From Ceratothoa steindachneri (taxonomy: Eukaryota > Arthropoda > Malacostraca > Isopoda > Cymothoidae), in the NCBI GenBank assembly GCA_963969495.1, contig OZ018320.1, positions 71,771,745 through 71,835,744 on the forward strand: a DNA stretch of 64,000 bases, read 5' to 3'. This document shows, in pieces, positions 34,861 to 45,802 of this stretch; positions within the stretch are counted from its first letter, which is position 1, and each line of letters opens with the position of its first letter. The notes under the pieces are model-generated. The model saw nothing but the letters and a program-made list of their open reading frames with translations. It did not search any database and was not told the origin of the DNA. The position numbers and the translations under genes are program-made.

Positions 34861-34963
34861 ATTAGAGGGGGCTCCACCTAATTTAGCCTTATTTTTAATA
34901 GGGCCTACCATCTATGAGCTCTTATAGCTCCCTGTAGGTACCAATAAATTGTTTGTTTGTTTG

Positions 34964-35242
34964 TTATTAAAAGGCTTATTTATAACGAAATTGTTCATTT
35001 TAAATCTTAGCCCTTTGATTTATTAATTTAGTTATGTCTCTCTTGTTTATTCTTATGTCTTCACAATCGATATGTATGTACTTAGTTTAGTCACATCAAT
35101 TTCTACATTATTTGCGCACAGGTTGGAATTTTCCGGAATTAGACCTTATCTATTTGGTTTTATACTTCACATCCGTCTTTGATAATATTTTTCTATTTTG
35201 GGTCTTTTCGGTATACATGGGTGAGGCATTGTTCTTCTGTTT

Positions 35243-35245
<3 letters not shown>
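34964..35245 (+). mobile_element. Penelope-like element, right inverted arm (second part)
   Basis: It matches the reverse complement of 31655-31935 closely, starting TTATTAAAAGGCTTATTTAT. It is 3' UTR without coding capacity and continues the GIY-YIG frame ending at 32229. It runs into (CA)n(TA)n at 35242-35339. Confidence 0.75.

Positions 35246-35339
<94 letters not shown>
35242..35339. repeat. (CA)n(TA)n microsatellite
   Basis: About 13 CA units followed by about 35 TA units. Confidence 0.97.
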
Positions 35340-35341
<2 letters not shown>

Positions 35342-35354
35342 TACCTTTGTGATG

Positions 35355-36673
35355 GGTTGAGGAATAAGTTCTTGCGGTTTTATTAAATTTATTCATTACC
35401 ATTAGCAATTTTAGATAAACTTCATTTTTAATTGATAATAATATGAAATTTAATCAATAATGTATTCTCCGTTGTTTTTTACCACTTCTTCCCAACGTTC
35501 AACTAGTTTTTCGATGCCTCTGCAATAAAAATCTCTAGATTTTGACTCGATAATTCCTCTAACCAGGTTCTTAATTCCACATCAGTATTGAACAAACGTC
35601 GCGCAAATTGTTGGAGAGCGATCGGAACAGATAGAAATCCGATGGAGCTAAGTCTGGCGAATATGGAATATGCGGCAGGATTTTCCAATTTAGCGTTTGG
35701 ATGGCGTCTGTTGTCATATTGGCAATGTGAGGACAAGCATTGTCGTGTTGCAGAAGGACTCCTTAACGTCAATGAGGTCGCTTTTCACGAATAGCTTCGG
35801 CGAGTCAATACATTTGTTAAGCGTAGATTTCTGCTTTGACAATCTCGTTGTTCGCAAGGAGCTCATAAAGAATGATGCATTCACAATCCCACCACACACA
35901 CAACATCGTCTTTCGTGGATGAAGTCCTTGCTTTAATGGCGGAAGTGCTTTTATATTGGGGCTAAGCCATTGTTTTCAATGGTTCATGTTGACATAAACA
36001 CAGTACTTTTCTTCGCCAGGGAGGATACAGTGAAGAAATATGTCCTTATATCCATGAGTAACCTTGTGAGGAGCAAGCAAACCTGCGGCAAGCATAGAGC
36101 GTTGAAATTGTTGCTTTCGCTCAAAGCGTGCGGAACCCTTGCACCGAGTTTTTTAACTTTCCCCATCGAATGAAGGTGATTAACTGCAGTTTTCGGATTA
36201 CACGCCAATTGTACAGCCAATTCTCAAGTCGATTGACGAGGATTTTCATGAAGAAGGTTGTTCAATCGATCTTCATCTTCTTAATGGGGCGACCAGAACG
36301 TTCTTCGTCGTTAAGATTGAAATGACCCTTTTTGAAACGTGAAAACCACCATTGAGCTGTCCTTTCTGATAAAGCATTTTCTCCGTACACAGCACAAATA
36401 TCGCGAAGAGCTTTAGGTGTGTTTGCATTGTTCCCGTCTCGATTGTTAATTAAATTAACACAACTTTTAAATAAACCACAATGACTTATTACTCAACTTC
36501 AAGACGTTGCCTAAGCAAAAGTCTAATAGTCTACGCTGTTAAGCGACGTAGCTTAACCTTTGCAAATTTTGTTCTCATTATTTATTATTGTTTCTTAATA
36601 TGTGCACAAATCACGTCAACAAAATTTAAATCAACACAACATTAAAAAAAACGCAAGAACTTATTCCTCAACC
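35355..36673 (-). mobile_element. mariner (DD34D), copy 2
   Basis: Ends GGTTGAGGAATAAGTTCTTG (left) and the same sequence reversed (right, ending 36673) are near-perfect TIRs, followed by TA. It is the second copy of the 21313 element in opposite orientation and lies within the Penelope-like right arm. Confidence 0.9.
35450..36430 (-). pseudogene. mariner transposase, copy 2
   Basis: The minus strand carries the same transposase as copy 1, with many stops. The helix-turn-helix region lies near 36290-36370, a RVPHALSESN block near 36120-36140, and a CGGIV block near 35895. The catalytic SPDLAPSDF region lies near 35645 with frameshifts. The C-terminus reads TDVELRTWLEELSSQNLEIF, then slips frame at the same AATCTAGAGATTTTTATTGC sequence as copy 1. 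Inactive. Confidence 0.85.
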
Positions 36674-36674
36674 T

Positions 36675-36762
36675 AATAAAAGTTTTTGTTATTCCTTGAT
36701 AATGAAATGAACAAGTTCGAAAGTCTTGGAATCCGCCTTTCATTTTCCTGTGGGATTTTTTG

Positions 36763-36765
<3 letters not shown>
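36675..36765 (+). mobile_element. Penelope-like terminal block, right arm
   Basis: TTCGAAAGTCTTGGAATCCG and TTTTCCTGTGGGATTTTTTG match the reverse of 31515-31560. It is therefore the mirrored end of the Penelope-like pair, displaced by the mariner. It carries a hammerhead-like core (see findings). Confidence 0.65.

Positions 36766-36848
<83 letters not shown>
36762..36848. repeat. (CA)n(TA)n microsatellite
   Basis: Six or seven CA units then about 37 TA units. Confidence 0.97.
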
Positions 36849-36849
<1 letters not shown>

Positions 36850-36884
36850 GTACATATACGGGGTGGGGGGGCGCTGTTTCTTGT

Positions 36885-37240
36885 GCTACGGGCCCCGCCC
36901 CGCAGCTTCTTAAACTGGCCCTGGCCAGAACACCGCGCTGTGCCAACTGCGGTGGTGCTAATAGTGCTGCGTCGAAAACCTGCCTAATCTTATACGAAAA
37001 AGAGGTCTTTGCTTTATGCGACTCTGAGTAAGGACGTGAGGAAAGATCTTCAACGTGCTCGAGCACAAACCTCACCTCTTGGCTCTCTTTTCTCAAATGT
37101 TTTACCTAACATTGAACTAAACCGAGCATTACGTTTGAGTTCCGACACACCTTTAGCTTTTCATCACCATCTATTGTTAACGTCAGAACTATTTCTGATA
37201 CATCTTTGAAGCATCGCAGTCACCCTGATGAAGGATTTAA
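36885..37240 (+). pseudogene. family B ORF1, 3' part (zinc knuckle)
   Basis: The frame reads [20 protein letters not shown], the last zinc knuckle of an I/Jockey-type gag (CX2CX4-5...C pattern), then YEKEVFALCDSE. After frame slips a Ser/Leu-rich tail runs to about 37210. It complements the first knuckle at 29770-29815. The knuckles bind nucleic acid. Confidence 0.7.
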
Positions 37241-37439
37241 GGAAGAAACTAATTATACAGTGCCGAATCTAAGTGATTCCAAATGGGACAAATTAATTAT
37301 AAAGAGGGAGAAAATTACAACTTCATAAAAGTTTTAAAAAATCAGGGTTTAAAAGATTCATTCCTCTACCAAAAGAAAATAAAGCCGCGACAGGCAAGTT
37401 ATAGTTGAAACGGTCGGGAAACAGGACGAGCGGAGCCAA

Positions 37440-37880
37440 GGGAAAATGTGGGGATTACAATAGAACATGGGCGACCACTAGCAGATATAAGATGGCCGTG
37501 AGTAAGTCCTGTGGCTGATTACAACGGAACAGAAGTCCACCTCTAGGGACCGTAGTCCCTGAAGTCTCTAAGGCTATGGACAAACAAGCTGTGATATTGT
37601 GTAAAGTAAAGGGCGAACACCCACTCCATTCATCCCGCCACAAATAAAATACATTATCCCTAATGGAGGGGAACAATTCTAGAAAAGGCAATACAGAGAT
37701 ATCCGGGCCTCCGGGATAGGCTAACGGGCAGCTGATCAGTCCTCTCTTGCCTAGGAACCCTACTTGTCCTAGAACTCGATAACAGTACGCATTCTGCATC
37801 AGCGAGTTGCAGATTTCTGCAGCTAAGGGATGGGAAGAACTAATAGAGAGAATTGCTTGTAAAACACCTAGCTAGAGTCG
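37440..37880 (-). pseudogene. inverted fragment of family B RNase H/C-terminus
   Basis: On the minus strand this segment matches the plus-strand sequence 41330-41660. For instance, the reverse of 37800-37870 corresponds to CATCCCTTAGTCGCAGAAAT at 41341, and an open stretch of 114 codons (37799-37455) covers the region after RNase H. It lies where the family B endonuclease should be, so it is an inserted or inverted piece of another family B copy. Confidence 0.65.
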
Positions 37881-37899
37881 ACTGTCGGAGAAAAACTCA

Positions 37900-39550
37900 A
37901 CCATGACCTGTTCGACCTCGGATTATTGGACAGCGGTTAAACACTACAAGTTAGCTCATTCCCGATTTCCGCGAAGGCCAACCTTGTGTAACAAGGTTGA
38001 CCAAAACCGAGCTCGGGCACTTCGTCAGAGAGCCCTTTACCAAGCTCAGTGAACTTCAGTGCCTCGCTACGTTTCATAAATTTCCTCTATAACTCCTAGC
38101 GCAAAGATGTGGAATTGGATTAAAAAGATTTGAAGTCATTTGGCTGGCCATAACACCCTCACACTCAATTTGCAGCGATCCTTTTTAAATGATAGCCTGG
38201 TGGTTAACAACGCCTTGGCTGACAATTTCCGTGCCATTAGCAGTGTCAGCCATTATATAATTCTTTTCTAGCCTATAAATAAAACAAAGAGTCTTATCCT
38301 CCCAATTTTACGACGAAATCCAACTTACCGTATAATGCCTTATCCTCTATCCACGAGTTGAATGCTGCAATGTCCCTTTGTGTGTCTACTTTCCCTAGCC
38401 TTGAAGGGATCCACTTTGATATGATTCAGCACCTCCATCCACTCTCTGTGATTTTCTTACTTGACTTATATGACCTTATATGTGTGAAGGGTTCTTACCC
38501 ATCATCATGGCGTGTTGGGATTGTCATCTCCTTTGTTAAAACGGGCAAGGACGGTTTGGTCGCATATCACTACCACCCTATAGTTCTTACCAGCTGTCTG
38601 AGCAAGTTGCTAGAGATGATGGTGTTGGTGCGGTTGAATTGTTAACTAGAAACAAATCACTTACTGTCTCCATTTCAGTGCGGTTTTCACAGAGGTCATA
38701 GTGTCCTTGATCTCTTAGTACGTTTCGAGGGATTGGTCCGGAAAGCTTTTTTGTTAAAGCATTGACTCTTGGCCATATTTTTCGACATTGAGAAAGCTTA
38801 GGATACAACATGGAGATACAGTATCTTAATGCATCTACACGTTTGTCGCAGGAGAGATCTTTTTCCCTCTATTATTCAGTTTCTTATCATCGCGATAATT
38901 TATGGTGTGTGTTGGAGATACCTACTGTTACCTGTAACTCAAAGAGGAGAAAGTTACTCAGGGCAGCGTTATAAGTGTTTTATGATTTTAATTACGAGCA
39001 ATGATATCATTTCCTCTCTCCCAGAGGTTGTATCGGCGACCTGTTCGTCGATAACTTGGTACTATACTGTTCCTCACCTCGCCTTCCATCAGCGGCTTGT
39101 CGTCTACAGCTGGCAGTCGATGCGGTTTCGAAAAGTGTACAACTTAGAGGATTCCGCCTTTCCACGAGCAAAATAATATTTCCTCTCTCCCAGAGGTTGT
39201 ATCGGCGACCCGGTTCGTTAATAACTTGGTACTATACTGTTCCTCCCTCTCCTCGCTTTCCATCAGCGGCGTGTTGTCTCCAACTGGCAATCGATGCGGT
39301 TTCGAAAAGTGTACAACTTAGAGAATTCCCCTTTTCTACGATAAAAATGAAGGCAATGCATTTCCACCGGGTAGAGGGGCTTTTGTTCAGCCATATATCT
39401 CCCTACAAGGTTCTAAAGATAGAGTTCGTCTCTGAGTTTGGTTCCTGGAGGTTACTTTTGATCACAAGCTATCCTGGTTACCACACCTACGCTGTTTTAG
39501 AACGAGCTGTATGCGAGTTTTAGACATTTTGAAGGTCCTCTCCCACACCT
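37900..39550 (+). pseudogene. family B reverse transcriptase (degraded)
   Basis: A linker with RRPTLCNKVDQNRARALRQR lies at about 37970-38030. The fingers (38358-38640) read FPSLEGIHFDMIQHLHPLS, SYPSSWRVGIVISFVKTGKD and VLTSCLSKLLEMMV. FQCGFHRGHSVLDLLV and IFFDIEK (first Asp) follow near 38675-38800. The YxDD region near 39045 has decayed to VDNLVLYCSS. The domain order matches family A, so it is an I-like element. Multiple stops. Confidence 0.8.
39010..39350 (+). repeat. 169-bp tandem duplication in family B RT
   Basis: Units starting TTTCCTCTCTCCCAGAGGTT at 39010 and 39179 are about 90% alike. They duplicate the region around the RT active site. Confidence 0.85.
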
Positions 39551-41850
39551 CGTGGGGCAGTGATCGTCGAACACTGTGGTTACTATGCACTGCCCTCGCC
39601 CAATCCAAATATGACTATGGGTGCTAAATCTACTCCTCAGCTTCACCCTCAATCCTCAAAATGTTGAACCCCATTCGCAACCTAGGAGTTCTTCTCTCCA
39701 GTGGAGCCTTTCGCACTTATCTCGTCAACAGCCTATACTGTAAGAGTGAGTTGCTCCCCTTGCCCTATCATCGACCCCAGATCTGTATGCGATACCTCTG
39801 TTATGTGCCAAAGGCCCCTGTATCAGAGGTTTACAGATGCCCTTATGCTGACGAGTCAACGGCGGATTCGAAAAATTGCCGTATTTAACCCAACCATTGA
39901 ACCTCCGGATAGGAAATCATCTCTCCAACTTGGGTGCTCTAACGCTCCTTACCCTTCCGTCATCGCCGATCCCTAGTTGGCGTGGTCTATCTCCCACAGT
40001 TTTTACCAGCCTGCACAAGTCATTCATAGACCCTTGCTCCCTTAAGAGCCTGTTCCTCGAGCATGCGACCTCATATACACATCATTGCCCGATATACCTA
40101 GACGGTTCCAGGTAGAGTTGGAAACCTGTTCTCAAAAACCCGGTTTTCAATGGGTTTTTTTTTAGAACCGAAAAATCGTATTTCCAGAACTGGTTCTTTA
40201 ATTTTGTTTCGAAATTTTTAATTTTAACAGACCTTTGAATTTCATTAGCGCATACGTTGATGAAAATCCTCATATGAACTTTACAGAATCCAAGCTCGTA
40301 AACCCCAAATCAGGAGAACTTCTAAAATGTCTCATGGATAGGTATTCTTCGAGAAGGCAAAAAGATAATGTGACGCTCCTTAGTTACTGGGTTAACCCAA
40401 ATTCAATCCAACACTAACCTAACAAAATGCTTCCATTTCCATCGCTTATAGCACTAAAAGAAAATGTGCCGAAAGCATATTTTCTAGACTTTTACCTCAG
40501 ATTTATTCCAATCTACAACGAGTCAAACGAGTCACTTTAGTGATATCACTTGCCTGCATTAATCTTATACAAAAATATATGAACTAAGTGAAAATAGTTG
40601 AATAAATTGTCACCAAAAATAATTCAGTAAACTTTAATGTGGAGTGAATTTAAACATTTTTTAATCTACTCAGACAAAAAGCAAGAATTTACAACTTTGA
40701 CACCGAGCCCTACTGACCATTAAAGCAACTAGTTTAGAATCAGTCCTTTTCAGCTGGAGGCTTTTTTAACTAAGATAAATGCAAATTTGTCGCAGAAAGC
40801 CTCAATGCTCTATGTTTTGTAATATCTTATATTCTAATTAAAAAAAAAGTTTTCAATTAGGTAATTTGGTTTTGTTAAAGGGTATTATTTTTTATTTGAT
40901 AGGATAAAAATTATTGTAAAATCACTTTTCCTTTTCAAATAAACATTTCAAATATTAAAGAAATATTCCTTCCTTTCGTTTTTAAATAAATTAAGATTTC
41001 AACATAATATGTAAATAAAATATTAAATTTAACTTCAAAACCGGTTCTACCCGGTTTTGAATGAGGAATACAATTCTAGAACCGGGTGTCAAGTTTCCGG
41101 TTTTTCCCAACCCTAGTTCCAAGTCACACAGAAGCGTGAGTGCTACAGCGTTCTAATCAGGAGAGTTTTTAACTTTGTCTTTACCATTAGCACCATTTTT
41201 ACCGCTGACACTATTTTTATCGCTGAACTTTTAACCATTCGTTTAGCTTTTAGACTGATGCCTTTCTTACATTTTAAAGATTTCGTTATTTTCTCCGACT
41301 CTAGGAGCGTTTTACAAACGATTCGCTCTTTTAGTGCTTTCCATCCCTTAGTCGCAGAAATCTGCAACTAGTTGGTCCAAAATGTGTCCCGTTATCGCGT
41401 TCTATTTTGTTTGGTCCCCTGGCAACGAGGGCTGATCAGATGGCCCGTTCAGCCTATTCTCGGTCCGAAGATAACTCTGCATTGCCTTTATATCTTTCAG
41501 TTGAGGTAGGGCGAATGGGATGGGTGTTCTTTATTAAAATTATATATAAAAAGTCCGTTCGTTCTTGGCGCTCGAGCCTTGGAGGTGGCCCTTTGCCTCG
41601 TTCGCATCGGCCACACGAGACTTACCCAAGGCCATCTTGTATCAGCTGGCGCTGGAATCAGCCCTTGCTGCCGTTTTTGTGGTGGGGACCAATAGGTTGC
41701 CCATCTTTTATTGGAATGCTCTCATTTCGCCATTCTCAGGCGTCCTGTTTCTCTGACCCTTTCAACTATCCCTCGCCTCTCACACCTTCGTTTTCTTCTG
41801 GCAGAGGAATCTTTTAAACCTTTATTTTTTTATCTCATGAATGTCTTCTT
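39540..41850 (+). pseudogene. family B thumb, RNase H and C-terminal zinc motif
   Basis: The thumb (39550-39900) reads SSASPSILKMLNPIRNLGV. The RNase H start IYLDGS is at about 40093-40110 and is interrupted by a MITE. The domain resumes at 41116 with IFTADTIFIAELLTIRL (Glu) and FVIFSDSRSVLQTI (Asp). The His/Asp end (LVPWQRG) is decayed. The C-terminus at 41570-41760 reads CLVRIGHTRLTQ, CCRFCGGDQ and LLLECSHFAIL in one frame, i.e. the CX2C..HX4C tail seen in family A. It ends near 41817-41850. Confidence 0.8.
40105..41123. mobile_element. hAT-type MITE with 8-bp target-site duplication
   Basis: The 1003-bp insert spans 40113-41115. Ends TAGAGTTGGAAA and, reversed, TAGGGTTGGGAAA are inverted repeats. 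The flanks GTTCCAGG (40105-40112) and GTTCCAAG (41116-41123) are an 8-bp duplication with one mismatch, typical of hAT. Removing the insert rejoins the RNase H codons Asp-Gly-Ser-Lys. A 60-codon frame (40235-40417) might be a scrap of a hAT C-terminal domain; otherwise it is non-coding and AT-rich. Confidence 0.82.
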
Positions 41851-41859
41851 CTTCTGTAA

Positions 41860-42430
41860 TTAATTTACCCCAATTTGTTTGTGCTGTCATTTAGAATCCA
41901 CCTGCATTGAGTAACTGTCCAATTCGCATTTTCCTTAGATCATATTAAAGATATCCGCCCTATCGCTTTGCTCCTCTAGGACTTCTAGAGGAGAAGACGT
42001 TCTCCCTCTTTATTTTAGACCGGTTTGGGGGCTTCTCTCTTACCCCATTTTGAAGCGTTGCCTCCAAGCGACTCTCCACTTGTGGCGAGTCTCGCTTTGC
42101 TTTCTCAGGGGCCCGGCAAGAAAGAGGACGCACCGACTCGGTCACTCTCCCATCCCGTTGGAAGCAGGTGAACCATCACAACCCGATAAAGGGGTAAGAA
42201 GCGTCATCGTCCCATGGGCCTTGTCGACGGACCTCGGAGACCTAAGCCTTGTCATGTTAATGGGAGCCGGCATGCATGCTTCCCTATTTTTCCAATGCTT
42301 GTTGGTATGCCGGCCCCAGTATAGCGCGGCATAGGCCCTCTTAGTCGCCGGTCGTGATACCTAACACCTTAGAGGTGGGGGAAGATAGAAGCCCCTCCTG
42401 AGGTGGAGATATTCAGGAGGTGATTCCATC
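41860..42430. other. unassigned, possible 5' leader of a non-LTR element
   Basis: GC-richer sequence leading to the gag-like frame at 42435. It contains an inverted repeat GCCGGCAT (42266) / ATGCCGGC (42307). Confidence 0.35.
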
Positions 42431-42434
42431 CCAG

Positions 42435-42881
42435 ATGGTACAAAGTAAGTCGCTATCGTGTATGGCTAAGTGTGTCAATTGCGGGGAGCAGCACACCGCT
42501 TCTTCCAATAAATGTGGTGCGTATCTCCTGGAGAAGGACATCCTGGCCGTTCAGGCCCAGGATCGTCTCGCTTTTGGCGGAGCTAAGGACGTGGTCCTGG
42601 AGCGCCCGGCGCTACCTGGGACGTATTACACCTCAATATTAAAAATGGACCCTCTGCTCTTAGCTACTTCAGGCCTACCAGAACGGTTACTTCTGCACCG
42701 ATTCAGAACCCTTCTGCGAGTTTTACCCACCCTTGGCACTCTTGTAGTAGAGCTGGTGGCGCAAAGGGTTCATGCCCATCTCGGAAAAAAACAGGATTCC
42801 CCTTTCTTCTCCAGCGTCGCCATTTCTCGTAAGGCAAAACGGCCTTTGGGTAGTCTCAAGACTACCCAAAGGTATTCATAA
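42435..42881 (+). pseudogene. gag-like ORF1 fragment with zinc knuckle
   Basis: The open frame starts at 42420-42435 and reads MAKCVNCGEQHTASSNKCGA near its N-terminus, a CX2C...H...C knuckle similar to the last knuckle of I/Jockey ORF1 (compare 36940). YLLEKDILAVQAQDRLAFGG follows. The rest has no known domain. The frame begins after where the main gag domain should be, so it is a remnant of a third I-like family or a diverged family B copy. Confidence 0.55.
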
Positions 42882-43379
42882 GACCTCTTTGGGGACTCCT
42901 AAACGAGTGCGGATATATAAACCCTTTCGGCAGTTTTTGGGAGGCCGGATCGATGTGTCGTGCATGTGAATGGAGGAAGAGGGAAGAGACTTCGGTGCTG
43001 AAATTGGCTATGTGTGTGATAACGTGTATGGATGGAGTTGCCTGCGCCCACGCGTCAGAGTCAACGTGCCGTCACTAAGCGACTAGCTCCCTATAAACGC
43101 ATTCAAGTGCAATGGCTTCGGCAAGGGCTGTGTGGATCATGAGTTTGCTTTTAAACACCTAGGTGGAGAGAGCCTCTGGTCGCGTTAATAGATAAGTGTT
43201 ATGGAAGGTTCAAAGGATGAAGGGAATTTGAGTCTGAAAGGGTTTTAGGCGCTGCGCGGACCCGGTAAGCAGTTAAAGGTTTTTAGGATTGCGAGAGGTG
43301 TGGAAAATGGAACGGTACAGTAGCTAGGTGGTATAATGAGTGAGATGCTAGAAATAGGCAGGGGGTCTATTATGGAATA

Positions 43380-43600
43380 GGTCTGGTGGTTGTATTAATT
43401 TGAGCCAAAATAGCGTTGTGGGCACAGCGAGCGAAAAGTTTTGATTGAGCGTGTAGGGTGGAAAGCAAGGAATATAAGATGTGAGGTTTATGTTGGACTT
43501 GGAGAGAGAGCGTATGATCGCGTGGATAGGGAAGTGCTATGACAGGTTCTAAGAAGGTATGGATGGGGTGGTAAACTAGTATGAAAAACATTTATGTATG
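43380..43600 (+). pseudogene. RTE-like reverse transcriptase scrap
   Basis: At 43480-43590 one frame reads FMLDLERAYDRVDREVL then VLRRYGWGGKL and FMYVGS. This is the catalytic block A of RT as found in RTE-type elements. The upstream ERKVLIERVGWKARNI block fits the preceding fingers. Two in-frame stops lie within 40 codons. Neither end is defined. Confidence 0.55.
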
Positions 43601-43609
43601 TGGGAAGTG

Positions 43610-43635
43610 ATGTGTGTGTGTGTGTGTGTGTGTGC
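43610..43635. repeat. (GT)n microsatellite
   Basis: About twelve GT units, following the RT scrap. Confidence 0.95.
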
Positions 43636-43639
43636 GCGA

Positions 43640-45731
43640 GTAAAAAATGGCTTGATTCGGAGGTTTGGTATATTTGGCGTTGTGTATCCAGGTGGGCGGT
43701 CATGTCACGCGGAAATATTGGAGGCACTTCTCAGGGGCCTTAAAATAGAGACTTGGATAAAAACACAAACCCAAATGAGAGATATAATGAAAAGAAATAA
43801 AGATGAAATGAGCACCGCACATCGCTCCAGAAGGTGAAACAAAGAAATCCAGAAGAGAACGCCACAGACGTTGAGAGGATGAAATTCGCTTAATGGCGGG
43901 AGTAACTTGGCAGACTCGTGGTTCTTGGGGAGGCATTTGCCCAGTAGAGAGATGAAATGTGTTGATGAGTTGTTTAATGTATTTATGCATGGGCGTAGTG
44001 AGAGAAGTAATAGTAGGATGATGGATAGAGGTGTGAGATTGGTGAGAAGTGCATTCTGACTAGAGTCTCGTTTTCTAATGATCTGGCGGGACTATTTTGG
44101 TACGCACCGACCCCATCCAGTGGGGGAAAACCTTCAGGTGATAAGAATACAAATAATGGTAAGGAGGGACCATGGACTGGTAGGGAGCCTAACTTTCTTA
44201 TGCGTCCATACCCTTCCGCAACAAAGGGAGGTGTTTGTCAAGGGTGAAACACGTGTTAGTAAGACCCTCATTGACATCCTCTCATGATTCCCCCTTCTTC
44301 CCCTGCGTCACCATTTCTCACACGTCAACGCCATTAAGTCCTCGCTCAGTCGGTATGAAAAGAAAAAAATAATAAAAACGGGGCCCCCTTCGCTCTAGGG
44401 CTGTTTGTCGTGCAATGCTCGAAATATATTCAGGAAAACCTGGAAATAAGTTGAAATTAGACTTAATAAAAATTATTTGAACTATCTCGCTTTGTTGATT
44501 GCGTCGTATTGATTGCTCAAATCCAGAGGTAGTTTTAATGAGAACAGAATTATCACCTGCCAAGCTTAGAGTGATGGTGAGAAGGTTGTGGCCTCTGGCC
44601 GTAGCTCTTGACTCTTAGCCAGTCACTTGATTAATTGACACGACCCAGGAATAGGATAGTTATTATACAAAGAGAGCAATAGTCTCTAAAAATTAAACCA
44701 CTGCATTCCAGAATGATTCCACAGCAATAAGAACACCAAATCTCTTACACATCTTTTTACTTATTGTGACGAAAATGTCTTGTAAAGACCGGCATTTAGC
44801 CCAAAGCTAGTTCGAAACTTCACGTCTCATCTTTTAGCTTTATACTAGCGTATGTAGCTTCGAACTAGGACTATCTATATTAATATAATCGCACATTACG
44901 ATTTTTTATATAATTGGACTTTTGCGGGAAATGTTACTCGAATGGCCGAGTATATGCAAGTCCGTGGTATCCTTTTGTTAATCAAGGTGAATTAAATATT
45001 TTATTTTAGCCGGAAAATATTGATGAGGAACATTTTATTGTACCATACAATGAATAACTAGGTAAATATTATTCGAGTTAAAATATCTTGTTTTAGCATT
45101 TGACTCCTCAAACCTTGCATTTGTCTATCTCACTTCTTGACTTTTGGAATAAGCCCTGTTGACTAAGCATGTACATCAGAGAGTCGGCCAGAGTCACAGA
45201 GATGTAGTTAGTTAACTCGGAGGAGGTCAGTTTTGTGTTTGGAGTGGCTGTGTTCGGTTGTATGTTCCCTTTTCTATCATGATTCATTTTTCGGGTGAAC
45301 CAAAATGAGTTGGGAACATGGATGGACATAAGGTTCTATTGACGTGACCTGGAAAAATGGCTACCGCGCATAACATTGCGTTATGCGAAACTATTTCGCA
45401 AGTAAGCTGTAATGTTTAAGTATAGGTCTCTTTGTTGTTATTTCAGGTTAAATGGTTTGAGGAAATCAATGAGAAATTAGATATTGACCAGTTCTCTTCT
45501 ATTTAGAATTCACTTTCGCCAAATTCGTTGATTCCTTTATGAGGTTTTCATTGAAATTGTTTCTTTCGTACCGAAAAAAGGTTAGTCACGTTGTATTTAT
45601 TTATTTATTTTTCCAAAATATAGTTTTCTGCATTTGCCATTTTGTTCGTGACTCGAAAGAGTCGGTCAAAGTCAGTAAATCGATAACATTCTATAATGTG
45701 TTCAGTTGAGAGCTTATGTTCCCAAACCACG

Positions 45732-45734
<3 letters not shown>
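43640..45734. other. unassigned sequence
   Basis: No reading frame with recognisable motifs. 43640-44330 is GC-balanced and might be decayed retroelement; 44340-45734 is AT-rich and featureless. Confidence 0.35.

Positions 45735-45794
<60 letters not shown>
45735..45794. repeat. (TA)n microsatellite
   Basis: About 30 TA units at the left edge of the Tc1 element 45800-47376. Confidence 0.96.

Positions 45795-45799
<5 letters not shown>

Positions 45800-45802
<3 letters not shown>

Larger units (their letters stand above)
32230..34963 (+). mobile_element. CR1/Jockey-like non-LTR element, 5'-truncated
   Basis: It is inserted in the Penelope-like arm: Penelope sequence stops at about 32229 and restarts at 34964. 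The 5' end lies within the RT fingers (a readable start WNLANVVPIF). The 3' end is a (TTTG)n tail at 34949-34963. A solo LTR (33006-34343) splits it. Confidence 0.8.

Noticed and set aside
44060..45330. Small frames such as 44078-44287 and 45108-45329
   Set aside because: Short, no motif, no neighbours supporting a gene.
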